A DNA stretch of 31,497 nt from JBGCED01 sp045106055 (GTDB taxonomy: Bacteria > Pseudomonadota > Alphaproteobacteria > CBDDJK01). This document shows positions 24,058 to 31,497 of the stretch, one piece after another. The stretch lies in NCBI GenBank assembly GCA_045106055.1, contig JBGCED010000124.1:1-31497 (forward strand), in the 5' to 3' direction. A model generated the notes under the pieces. That model saw nothing but the letters and a program-made list of their open reading frames with translations, was not told where the DNA came from and did no database searches. Position 1 is the stretch's first letter; the number at the start of each line of letters is the position of its first letter. A program made the position numbers and the translations under genes.

Positions 24058-25638
24058 TTATTGTTCAAGCTGAATACGACCATCCAGCATGGGTTGATAG
24101 GGTGAATTTTCCGACAAATAAGCAGCAAGCACATCGGCAAGATCAGGGCCAAAATCATAAGGATCAACTGCATGATCGCGAAAGACCGTAAAACCATCGC
24201 CGCCGCCGCGCACATAATTATTCGCAACAACCCCATAGGTTTGATCAAGCACCAACGGCTTATAATCCCCGTCCTGCTCAACCATTACATTGGTAATGCG
24301 TTTGCCAGCAGGCGCATTTGGATCAAAACGATAACGCAAGCCCGCAACTTGCAAGAAACGCCCCGCCCCGTCTTCTAGTTGGCTGGTGCCATTTTCTAGG
24401 GCTTCCAGAACAATGCGCCCTGTTGCTTTAAAGGTGGATAGGGTGTTTTGAAACGGCAATACAGTTAACACTTCGCCCATGGTAACTTCGCCCGCATCAA
24501 TCGATGCCCGAATTCCGCCGCCATTTTGAAGCGCAATTTGAATGCCCTTATCTTTGGTTTCTGCCAGCATCGCATCTGCAATCACATTGCCCATTTCGCA
24601 TTCAACCGCACGGCAATTTGCTCTATCGCCATCAATCGGGGCTGCGCTGCTGGCAACCACGCGGGTGCGAATTTCCTCCAGCGGCTGTGCCAGCACATTA
24701 ATCCGATCAACGGTCGCGCTATCTTCTGCCACTGCTTTATCCATAATTAGCGGTGCGCCAGCTGCTTTTGTAATCAGCCCTTGATCATCAAAACTTACCT
24801 TTAATTCCCCCAAGAATTTACCATAAGCATAGGCTTGAACAATCGCCGTATTGCCAACCATGGTGGGATAAGGCCCGGCTGCATCTTCATCATCATTGGA
24901 CAAATAAGTATTAGAATGCCCGCCCACAATTACATCAACTCCCGTGGTGGCTGCCGCAACTTCAAGATCGGTTTTATAACCAGAATGAGATAGCACAATG
25001 ATTTTATCAATGCCTTGCTGGGTTAATAAATCAACCTGCGTTTGAACCGATTCGGCAGGATCTTTAAAAATGACATTGGGGCCAGGACTTGCAAGTTCAT
25101 GCGTATCTTGTGGGGTTAACCCAATCATACCAATTTTTATCCCGCCGCGTTCAAGAATCGCATGGGGCAGAACATAATTTGCCAGCGCAGGCTCGTGATC
25201 GAAATCCGCATTTGACATTAAAACAGGAAAATCAACCGTTTTCACAAAGGCGCTAAGCGTTTCAGGCCCATCATCAAATTCATGGTTGCCGACGGTCATC
25301 GCGTCATATTTTAATTTATTCATCATCTCGGCAGCCATTTTGCCTTTATAATAGGTATAAAATAAAGTGCCTTGAAACTGATCGCCGCCATCCACCAAAA
25401 TCGCATTTGGGTCGCGTGTTCGCGCATCGGCAATCGCGGTTACCAGCCGCGCTGAACCGCCAAAGCATTTTCCTTCTTGATTATCTTCAGCCGAACAGCC
25501 AGAATCATATTTTGATATGGGCTGAAAGCGTGCATGAAAATCATTGGTATGCAAAATGGTTAAATCATATTCGGCATGCGCCAAATGGGCTGCCCCAGCA
25601 ACAAAACCAACCGTCAATAATGGAATGATGAAACGCAT
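24058..25638 (-). CDS. Periplasmic 5'-nucleotidase / UDP-sugar hydrolase family protein
   Basis: This calcineurin-fold metallophosphoesterase removes phosphate from extracellular nucleotides, scavenging nucleosides and phosphate. A signal peptide ends at AHLAHA|EYD (about residue 22). Metal-site motifs are ILHTNDFHARFQ, DGGDQFQGTLF, VGNHEFDDG, VLSHSGYKTDLEVA and VGGHSNTYLS. The C-terminal 5'-nucleotidase domain has QNGGGIRASI and VLPFQNTLSTF. The 526-residue length is usual. Two cysteine pairs (about residues 48-58 and 343-349) may form disulfides. A strong ribosome site (AGGAG) fixes the start. Substrate cannot be set between AMP, NAD and UDP-sugars. Confidence 0.92.
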   Translation of the reverse strand: MRFIIPLLTVGFVAGAAHLAHAEYDLTILHTNDFHARFQPISKYDSGCSAEDNQEGKCFGGSARLVTAIADARTRDPNAILVDGGDQFQGTLFYTYYKGKMAAEMMNKLKYDAMTVGNHEFDDGPETLSAFVKTVDFPVLMSNADFDHEPALANYVLPHAILERGGIKIGMIGLTPQDTHELASPGPNVIFKDPAESVQTQVDLLTQQGIDKIIVLSHSGYKTDLEVAAATTGVDVIVGGHSNTYLSNDDEDAAGPYPTMVGNTAIVQAYAYGKFLGELKVSFDDQGLITKAAGAPLIMDKAVAEDSATVDRINVLAQPLEEIRTRVVASSAAPIDGDRANCRAVECEMGNVIADAMLAETKDKGIQIALQNGGGIRASIDAGEVTMGEVLTVLPFQNTLSTFKATGRIVLEALENGTSQLEDGAGRFLQVAGLRYRFDPNAPAGKRITNVMVEQDGDYKPLVLDQTYGVVANNYVRGGGDGFTVFRDHAVDPYDFGPDLADVLAAYLSENSPYQPMLDGRIQLEQ

Positions 25639-25645
25639 AAAAATT

Positions 25646-25650
25646 CTCCT
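25646..25650 (-). promoter_or_regulatory. Strong ribosome binding site of the 5'-nucleotidase gene
   Basis: AGGAG on the minus strand lies 7 bases before the ATG at 25638, the best-matching ribosome site in the window. It suggests high expression of the exported enzyme. Confidence 0.8.
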
Positions 25651-25720
25651 GATTTTAAATAGATTAACGCCATCTTAGCGCATTAATGGAATTTGTAAAT
25701 TTATTTTTAAGCCTTATCAT

Positions 25721-27532
25721 TTACGGACTGCCGCGCGGAACGAACAGGGTTTTTACAAAATTTTGTAATTCAGGCGCAGGTGCAGGCGTTAATCTGCTGA
25801 TGCCATAGGTTAATAAAAAGGCGATGGGCAGCCCAAAAACCCCCGCCGCTTCGGCTTGAATGGTAAACCATAAGGGCTGGCCGCCAATATTGGGATGCGT
25901 CCATAAAATATAGAATAAAGTAACCACAAATCCGCCAATCATACCCGCAACCGCGCCATATTTATTGGTGCGCACCGACCATACGCCCATCACCAGCGCA
26001 GGGAATAATCCTGCCGCAGCCAATGAAAAAGCATAGGCGACCAAGGATAGGATATTGCCCAAATTGCCCTTTGATACCAAGCTGGCAGCGGCAAGCGCAA
26101 TGAAGATCAACAAGGTTCTGGAAATCATTAAACGCCGTTTGGTGGATGCCGAAGGGTCAATCATGCGGTAATAAATATCATGGCTAAGCGCGTTGGCAAT
26201 CGTTAGCAATAGCCCATCTGCGGTTGATAAGGCAGCAGCAAGCCCGCCTGCCATGACCAGCCCTGCAATCACATAAGGCAGCCCCGCAATTTCAGGCATG
26301 GCAATCACCACCACATCTGATTTGATTGAAAAATCCTGATGGCTTAGGGTGGTGACTTCATTTGCCGCGCAAGCAGACACTATTTTTGCAACATGGGCGG
26401 CATCTGTTCCGCATACAAAGACACGGTCAAGCCCGCCATAGATAAACACCCATTCAGGCAAGGCTTGAACCGCAGCGATGGTGCTGACATCCAGCCCAAT
26501 AATATTCTGATAAACCTCAAATTTTGCAAAAGCAGCATAGGCAGGCGCGGTAATATAAAGCAGAAAAATAAAGAATAATGCCCAGCCCGCAGATTTTCGC
26601 GCTTCTTTTACCGTTGGGGTCGTGAAAAAACGCATCAACACATGGGGAAGTGCGGCTGTTCCCAGCATCAAACACATCACAAGGGCTAGAAAATTAATCA
26701 TTTCAGATGCGCCTTGCGGGGCTTGAATAAATGGCCGCACCCCTGCAAGGGCGGGCTTTGTTTGTTCAAGCACACTAATTTGTTCCAAAATCTGACCATA
26801 GGTAAATTGCGGAAAAGGCCATCCCGTATATTTCACCGCCAGAAAAATCACAGGCATCATATAGGCAATGATCAACACAATATATTGTGCAACCTGCGTC
26901 CAAGTAACGGCGCGCATCCCCCCCAGCATGGAACACATTAAAATGCTGATCAAACCAACAAAAACGGCGGCTTCAAACGATATGCCCAGCACCCGCGCTG
27001 CAATCTCGCCAGTGCCAGCAAGCTGCCCCAATAAATAGTAAAAAGAGCAACAAAATAAAATTAAAACGCCAATCGCGCGCGCAATATTCCCGCCATAGCG
27101 TGCGCCCAGAAAATCAGGCACTGTATAAGCACCAAATTTGCGCAAATAAGGGGCAATCAGCACTGCGACCAACACATAGCCCCCCGTCCAGCCGATAATA
27201 TATGCCATAAAGCTATAACCCGCTTGGTAAATGCCGCCTGCAAGTGCGATAAAGCTGGCGGCGCTTAACCAATCAGCAGCAGTTGCCATGCCGTTATAAA
27301 TTGCGGGAACACGCCGCCCCGCAACATAATATTCGGATACCAGCATCGTGCGCGATAAAAAGCCAATCACCGCATAAATTGAAATGGTGAAAATCATAAA
27401 GCCATAGCCAATGATTTTTGCAGAAGCCCCCCAATATTCCAGCAGCGCCATAATGCCAACAAAGCATAAAAAGCCGATCGTATAGCCCGTATAAAGCCGC
27501 TTTAGATGCTGGGGAAATGCTGTATCTTTCAT
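25721..27532 (-). CDS. Sodium:solute symporter, acetate permease (ActP/VC_2705)-like
   Basis: The 603-residue integral membrane protein belongs to the SSS family and resembles the ActP and VC_2705 type. About 13 transmembrane segments can be drawn. Signatures include SEYYVAGRRVPAIYNGMA after the first helices, DFLGARYGG, GGMRAVTWTQVAQYI and GGLAAALSTADGLLLTIANA, a hallmark of acetate-type symporters. A loop at about residues 335-400 is longer than in ActP. Acetate or another short carboxylate is the likely substrate, by family only. The ATG overlaps the TGA of the upstream DMT gene (ATGA at 27529-27532), which suggests coupled translation. The DUF4212 small subunit often found beside VC_2705 proteins is absent here. 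Confidence 0.9.
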   Translation of the reverse strand: MKDTAFPQHLKRLYTGYTIGFLCFVGIMALLEYWGASAKIIGYGFMIFTISIYAVIGFLSRTMLVSEYYVAGRRVPAIYNGMATAADWLSAASFIALAGGIYQAGYSFMAYIIGWTGGYVLVAVLIAPYLRKFGAYTVPDFLGARYGGNIARAIGVLILFCCSFYYLLGQLAGTGEIAARVLGISFEAAVFVGLISILMCSMLGGMRAVTWTQVAQYIVLIIAYMMPVIFLAVKYTGWPFPQFTYGQILEQISVLEQTKPALAGVRPFIQAPQGASEMINFLALVMCLMLGTAALPHVLMRFFTTPTVKEARKSAGWALFFIFLLYITAPAYAAFAKFEVYQNIIGLDVSTIAAVQALPEWVFIYGGLDRVFVCGTDAAHVAKIVSACAANEVTTLSHQDFSIKSDVVVIAMPEIAGLPYVIAGLVMAGGLAAALSTADGLLLTIANALSHDIYYRMIDPSASTKRRLMISRTLLIFIALAAASLVSKGNLGNILSLVAYAFSLAAAGLFPALVMGVWSVRTNKYGAVAGMIGGFVVTLFYILWTHPNIGGQPLWFTIQAEAAGVFGLPIAFLLTYGISRLTPAPAPELQNFVKTLFVPRGSP

Positions 27533-28446
27533 GGTGCAGCCGTCTGTTTTTTTGATAATGTCTGTTCCCGAAAAAAGACAAATAACCCAGAACCCACAAT
27601 GATCAACACGCCAATCACGGTTAATAAATTTGGCAATTGATGAAAGAAAACAAAGCCCAGAATGACAGCCGTAATGATTTCCAGATATTGAATGGGGGCA
27701 AGCACCGTTACAGGGGCATAGCGAAAGGCAAAAGCCAGAAAGAAATGCGATATAATGCCCGCAATCCCAACCCCCAACAGCAAATAAAGCTCGCGATTGG
27801 TTAATGCACGGGCATCAAATAAGCCAAACCCGCCATGATCCGCAATGATTAAGATTGGAATCAACACCAAGCTTCCAGCAATCGCCGTATAGGTTTGCAG
27901 CGCAAAGCCGCCAACGCTGCGCGTCATATTGCGGGTGATGATCAAGTAAAATGCCCAGCCAATCGCCGTGCCAACAGGATATAAGGCGGGCAAGCCAACC
28001 TCATCAAATTTGGGCTGAATGACCAATAATGCCCCCATAAACCCAATGATACAGGCAAGAATACGCCGCCAGCCCACGCTTTCTTTTAGCAATATTCCGC
28101 CCAAAAGCGTTAAAATAAACGGTTCAATGAAAAAGATCGCCAAGGCTTCTGCGATTTGCATATATTGTAAGGCTGCAAAAAAGCAATAGGTGCAAACCAG
28201 CATCAAGCTTCCGCGAATTGCATGCAGCAGCATTTCTGTGCGCGAAGGGCGATGACAATAGCGCATGATGCATGCAATCGGCAGCAGGATCAATGCTTGC
28301 AAGAAAAATCGGGCAGCGGTAATTTGCAAAATGGGAACAGTTTCCCCTGCCAATTTTCCAAAAAGATCAATGATTGGCCCTGTCGCGGCAAAGCCCAGCA
28401 TCAGTAAAATGCCTAGGGTTGGGCGATCCGAATGCGCGGCGTTCAT
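27529..28446 (-). CDS. EamA/DMT family transporter
   Basis: The 305-residue product has ten predicted helices in two EamA repeats: AARFFLQALILLP, FFAALQYMQIAEALAIFF and EPFILTLLGGILLKE in the first, and FAFRYAPVTVLAPIQYLEI in the second. Such proteins usually export amino acids, purine derivatives or other metabolites. The frame opens at 28485, inside the purA end, but the ATG at 28446 gives a normal N terminus (MNAAHSDRP) and clears the purA stop by 19 bases; GGAT just before it is the best ribosome site. It lies between purA and the symporter gene with an ATGA overlap to the latter, so the three are probably co-transcribed. Substrate is unknown. Confidence 0.9.
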   Translation of the reverse strand: MNAAHSDRPTLGILLMLGFAATGPIIDLFGKLAGETVPILQITAARFFLQALILLPIACIMRYCHRPSRTEMLLHAIRGSLMLVCTYCFFAALQYMQIAEALAIFFIEPFILTLLGGILLKESVGWRRILACIIGFMGALLVIQPKFDEVGLPALYPVGTAIGWAFYLIITRNMTRSVGGFALQTYTAIAGSLVLIPILIIADHGGFGLFDARALTNRELYLLLGVGIAGIISHFFLAFAFRYAPVTVLAPIQYLEIITAVILGFVFFHQLPNLLTVIGVLIIVGSGLFVFFREQTLSKKQTAAP

Positions 28447-28465
28447 TGATCCATCGCCCTTACCC

Positions 28466-29758
28466 TTAATCTCTAAAGGGATCACGCATTAAGATCGTAT
28501 CATCCCGTTCTGGGCTGGTCGATAATAAATCAACATTGGCTTCGGTTAATTCTTCAATGCGGCGAATATATTTAACCGCATTTGCAGGCAGCTGTGCATA
28601 GCTGCGCGCGCCCGCAGTGGTTTCATGCCAGCCATCCATCGTTTCATAAATCGGCTGAACCCGTGCTTGCATATCAGGCGATGGCGGTAAATAATCCCAG
28701 CGTTTGCCGTCTAGCTCATAGCCAACACACAGCTTTAATTCATCAAACCCATCCAGCACATCCAATTTGGTTAGCGCAATCCCGCTTACCCCAGATATTT
28801 TTAAGGATTGACGCAGCAACACCGTATCAATCCACCCGCAGCGGCGTTTGCGCCCCGTCACCGTTCCAAATTCATGCCCGCGTTCGCCCAGCCTTTGCCC
28901 AATATCATCATCAAGTTCGGTTGGAAATGGCCCTGAACCCACGCGGGTGGTATAGGCTTTGACGATGCCCAGCACATGATGCATGCGATGGGGGCCAAGC
29001 CCGCTGCCAACAGCAGCTTGCCCAGCAATTGTATTTGATGAGGTAACATAAGGATAAGTTCCATAATCCACATCCAGCATCACCCCTTGCGCCCCTTCAA
29101 ACAGGATGCGCTTTCCTTCGCTGCTGGCTTTATCCAATATTTGCCAAGTGGGCGCAAGATAGGGCAGAATGCGCGGGGCAAGCTGGTCTAAATATTCAAG
29201 CAAGCTGCTTGCTTCAACCGTTGGTGCGCCCAGCCCCGCCAGCATTGAATTATGGTAACTAAGCAGATTATCAACCGCCTTTACCAAATAATCACGATCG
29301 CCAAGATCGCATAATTTAATCGCGCGCCGCCCGACCTTATCTTCGTAAGCAGGACCAATGCCGCGCCCTGTTGTGCCAATTTTGGATTTCCCCGCCGCAG
29401 CCTCGCGTGCTTGATCCAGCGCAACATGGATCGGCAGAATCATGCAAGCCGTTTCTGCGATTTTCAAGCGATCAGGTGTAATCGATAGCCCTTGGGCTTC
29501 AACGCGGTCAATTTCTGATAATAAGGCAACAGGATCAACAACCACGCCAGAGCCGATAATCGCCTGTTTATTTTCCCGCACCACGCCAGAGGGCAGCAAG
29601 CTTAATTTATATACTTGCCCATCAATCACCAAAGTATGACCCGCATTATGCCCGCCTTGAAAGCGCACCACCAATTCCGCGCGCTCGCTTAGCCAATCCA
29701 CGATCTTGCCCTTGCCCTCATCGCCCCATTGCGCACCAATTACCACAACATTTCCCAT
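28466..29758 (-). CDS. purA: Adenylosuccinate synthetase
   Basis: PurA joins IMP and aspartate, using GTP, to make adenylosuccinate, the first committed step to AMP. The 430-residue product is of standard length. Visible motifs are GAQWGDEGKGKIVD (8-21; catalytic Asp13), GHNAGHT with His41, TTGRGIGPAYEDK, EGAQGVMLDVDYGTYPYVTS, TRVGSGPFPTEL and TGRKRRCGW. AAGGA at 29766-29770 lies 7 bases before the ATG. It follows hisZ by 30 bases and precedes the DMT gene; hisZ beside purA is common in related alphaproteobacteria. Confidence 0.98.
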   Translation of the reverse strand: MGNVVVIGAQWGDEGKGKIVDWLSERAELVVRFQGGHNAGHTLVIDGQVYKLSLLPSGVVRENKQAIIGSGVVVDPVALLSEIDRVEAQGLSITPDRLKIAETACMILPIHVALDQAREAAAGKSKIGTTGRGIGPAYEDKVGRRAIKLCDLGDRDYLVKAVDNLLSYHNSMLAGLGAPTVEASSLLEYLDQLAPRILPYLAPTWQILDKASSEGKRILFEGAQGVMLDVDYGTYPYVTSSNTIAGQAAVGSGLGPHRMHHVLGIVKAYTTRVGSGPFPTELDDDIGQRLGERGHEFGTVTGRKRRCGWIDTVLLRQSLKISGVSGIALTKLDVLDGFDELKLCVGYELDGKRWDYLPPSPDMQARVQPIYETMDGWHETTAGARSYAQLPANAVKYIRRIEELTEANVDLLSTSPERDDTILMRDPFRD

Positions 29759-29765
29759 TTTAAAT

Positions 29766-29770
29766 TCCTT
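29766..29770 (-). promoter_or_regulatory. Ribosome binding site of purA
   Basis: AAGGA on the minus strand with 7 bases to the ATG. It lies in the 30-base gap after hisZ and fixes the start codon. Confidence 0.75.
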
Positions 29771-29788
29771 ATAATTTGATTGATGATA

Positions 29789-31003
29789 TTAAGTTACAGG
29801 CTGAATATTGCCCTGCTGATCTGCATAATGGGTGCAGCCAGCATCAATGGCTTGCGCGGCAAGCGCACCATCCGATTTAACCGCGCGCAGCACGCGGTAA
29901 TCCTTGTCAATCCATTGATTAATATGTGTTTGCGTGCATTCTGGCGGAACCAGCAGCGATTTTTTAAGCGCCAAATCAGGCAATAGCGGCAGGATCGTTT
30001 CAAGATATAGGCTAAAGCCTGTTGCCGCTTGCCCTTGGCGGTGGGTAAGATAGCGCCCGCCGCGCCCAAGCTCGCTTCTAAGCCCTTGGGCGAAAATTTG
30101 AAACGAAACCCCCTCATGGTAATCAAAGCCGCTAAAATCAGTTAAATCCAAAGTGAAAATGGTTTTTTCAATGGATTGTGCGGTCATCATTTTCTGCAAA
30201 TGATCGTAAATATCAAATAAGGGAGCAACCAAATCGGCTTGAAATGCGTTCAAATGGGGAATGATCTTGTGCAAGCGCGCCAAGCCATCTGCGGCAGGGC
30301 CGTTAATATCCAGCAAGCTTAGCAATAAATCCATTAATTGCGGGTGATGATCTGCTAATTTCTCGCGAATTTTTGCCCTGTCTTTTTGCGCCAGTGCCCC
30401 CCTTAGCCCATCATGCAGATTTTGCCGTTGATCGGCGGTTAAATCGGCAGCATCAAGCTGTGATTGCAGCAAATTTGGCACAAAGGCGGGCAAGGTTAAA
30501 TCCAGCCCCGCTTGATCAATCCCCAGCTTGTAAATGCCATCAAGCGCAAGCATGATAATCTCGGCATCGGCTTTGTGATCGGCATTGCCAAAATATTCGC
30601 AACCAATTTGGGTTAATTGGCGCAAATGCTGTAATTGATTGCCTTCAATTCGCAGCACCGAACCACTATAATATAGGCGCTGCGGAATATTCTCTCCGTT
30701 CAGCCTTGTATCTGCAATGCGTGCAAGCTGTCCCGTTATATCGGCTCTTATTGCCATCATATGCTGGGTAACAGGATCCATCAGCCGAAAGCAGGGGGCG
30801 GATTTTGCGCCCATATCCTGCTTATAAATATGGGGCAGCAAGCTGGTTTCATATTCCATTAAGGGGGGGGTTACCCGCAAATAACCATGATTGCGAAATT
30901 GCTCGCATAATATATTTTCATAAATGCGCAGCTTTTCTGCTTCTTCGGGTAAATAATCGGCAAAGCCAGGGGGCAGCAACGAGGATTGAGGGTGAACGCG
31001 CAT
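29789..31003 (-). CDS. hisZ: ATP phosphoribosyltransferase regulatory subunit HisZ
   Basis: HisZ is a histidyl-tRNA synthetase-like protein without tRNA charging activity; with the short HisG it forms the first enzyme of histidine synthesis and brings feedback control. The 404-residue product begins with LLPPGFADYLPEEAEKLR, has the class II-like GYLRVTPPLMEYE, AIRADITGQLARIAD and QLTQIGCEYFG, and ends without the anticodon-binding domain of a true HisRS. The presence of HisZ implies that HisG in this organism is the short form; hisG is not in this window. The ATG at 31003 is preferred over the adjacent TTG at 31006. It starts 9 bases after the stop of the EIIA gene, so the two are likely in one operon. 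Confidence 0.93.
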   Translation of the reverse strand: MRVHPQSSLLPPGFADYLPEEAEKLRIYENILCEQFRNHGYLRVTPPLMEYETSLLPHIYKQDMGAKSAPCFRLMDPVTQHMMAIRADITGQLARIADTRLNGENIPQRLYYSGSVLRIEGNQLQHLRQLTQIGCEYFGNADHKADAEIIMLALDGIYKLGIDQAGLDLTLPAFVPNLLQSQLDAADLTADQRQNLHDGLRGALAQKDRAKIREKLADHHPQLMDLLLSLLDINGPAADGLARLHKIIPHLNAFQADLVAPLFDIYDHLQKMMTAQSIEKTIFTLDLTDFSGFDYHEGVSFQIFAQGLRSELGRGGRYLTHRQGQAATGFSLYLETILPLLPDLALKKSLLVPPECTQTHINQWIDKDYRVLRAVKSDGALAAQAIDAGCTHYADQQGNIQPVT

Positions 31004-31012
31004 CAAAAACTA

Positions 31013-31468
31013 TTATTCGCTATCTGTTGAGCCATTTGCTAAGCCATCGGCAAGACCATTTTTTCCATTACCATCGCGCAAAATATCGCTGGCAAGATTA
31101 ATGAATCTTTTGCCCGCTGCGGCGGCCTCTCTGGCGGCTTCATCAAGCGGCGTGGTTTCGCGAATTCGAAGCAAACGCATCAACATCGGCAAATTTGCGC
31201 CTGTAATCAGTTCAACCCTGCCCGCTTCAACCAGTTTAACGGCGATATTTGATGGTGTGCCGCCAAAAAGATCGGTTAAGATAATCACCCCATCTTCTGA
31301 ATCAACCTCTTGAAAGCCATTAAATACACGCCGTTCGCACACCGCGTAAACATCATCGGAATCAATTGACACGACTTCTAGGGCATCAAGCTTTCCCAAA
31401 ATAGGGGTAAGCGCATTGATGAATTCCTGCCCTATATTATTATGGGTTACAATTAAGATGCCGATCAT
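31013..31468 (-). CDS. PTS system mannose-type EIIA component
   Basis: The 151-residue product is a cytoplasmic phosphocarrier of the EIIA-Man fold. His9 in ILIVTHNNIG is the phosphorylation site and TDLFGGTPSN (about 66-75) is the second signature. In alphaproteobacteria this domain is free-standing and works in the regulatory PTS with HPr and the kinase HprK rather than in sugar uptake, as no membrane EIIC/EIID genes lie nearby. The C-terminal 20 residues are low-complexity (GLADGLANGS). The ATG at 31468 has only a distant AAGG upstream; bases 31469-31497 show no gene. Its operon neighbour is hisZ, not hprK or ptsH, which may lie beyond the right edge. Confidence 0.93.
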   Translation of the reverse strand: MIGILIVTHNNIGQEFINALTPILGKLDALEVVSIDSDDVYAVCERRVFNGFQEVDSEDGVIILTDLFGGTPSNIAVKLVEAGRVELITGANLPMLMRLLRIRETTPLDEAAREAAAAGKRFINLASDILRDGNGKNGLADGLANGSTDSE

Positions 31469-31497
31469 GGATGGAGCTAACCTTATTTTATTATGTT

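Noticed and set aside
25655..25685. Hairpin TTAACGC...GCGCATTAA between the symporter and nucleotidase genes
   Set aside because: The arms pair only with a two-base bulge and no T run follows on either strand at the right place, so I do not call it a terminator.

Overview
The window looks like an ordinary chromosomal segment of an alphaproteobacterium with modest G+C. The evidence is an alpha-type AddA/AddB pair, an RNase E with a large insertion in its S1 domain and a Lys-Gly-Trp-Trp tail, a complex I assembly (NDUFAF5-like) protein next to comF, hisZ beside purA, and a mannose-type EIIA protein. A Rhodospirillales-like or marine SAR116-like origin is possible, but that is a guess from gene order. 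I see no rRNA, tRNA, CRISPR array, insertion sequence or prophage.

Layout. (1) 1-1290, minus: 5' part of a restriction-modification protein (nuclease plus HsdM-like methylase) that runs off the left edge, directly downstream of the cell-wall amidase amiC. (2) 2695-6036, plus: a small accessory block between the divergent amiC and rne genes, with an enolase-superfamily dehydratase-like protein, a zinc alcohol dehydrogenase, a small membrane protein behind a good promoter and 22-bp tandem repeats, and a flavin reductase. (3) 6037-6628: a 592-base gene-free leader before rne, with inverted and direct repeats. (4) rne, convergent with a minus-strand run NDUFAF5-like -> addB -> addA. (5) 16995-21911, plus: comF, D-amino-acid transaminase, a HAD phosphatase, 3-hydroxybutyrate dehydrogenase and nadE, closely spaced. 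(6) 21917-24014, minus: DUF2062 protein, an Hpt-like protein without its histidine, and a permuted papain-fold hydrolase with a His-rich insert. (7) A periplasmic 5'-nucleotidase, then (in transcription order from the right edge) EIIA, hisZ, purA, a DMT exporter and an acetate-type sodium symporter, which form one tightly packed minus-strand run.

How the genes fit together. Most are housekeeping genes: RNA decay (rne), break repair (addAB), NAD synthesis (nadE), purine and histidine synthesis (purA, hisZ), cell-wall turnover (amiC) and carbon or nitrogen PTS signalling (EIIA). The accessory part is concentrated around amiC, with the restriction-modification gene on one side and the oxidoreductase block on the other.

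I did not find a clear, complete, undescribed system. The best leads are: the fused restriction-modification gene at the left edge; a dehydratase-like protein whose expected metal-binding Asp is Gly; an RNase E insertion 217 residues longer than in E. coli at the same point; the Hpt-like protein with Leu at the phosphorylation position; the repeat-bearing leader at 5040-5147; and six short tandem duplications scattered across the window.
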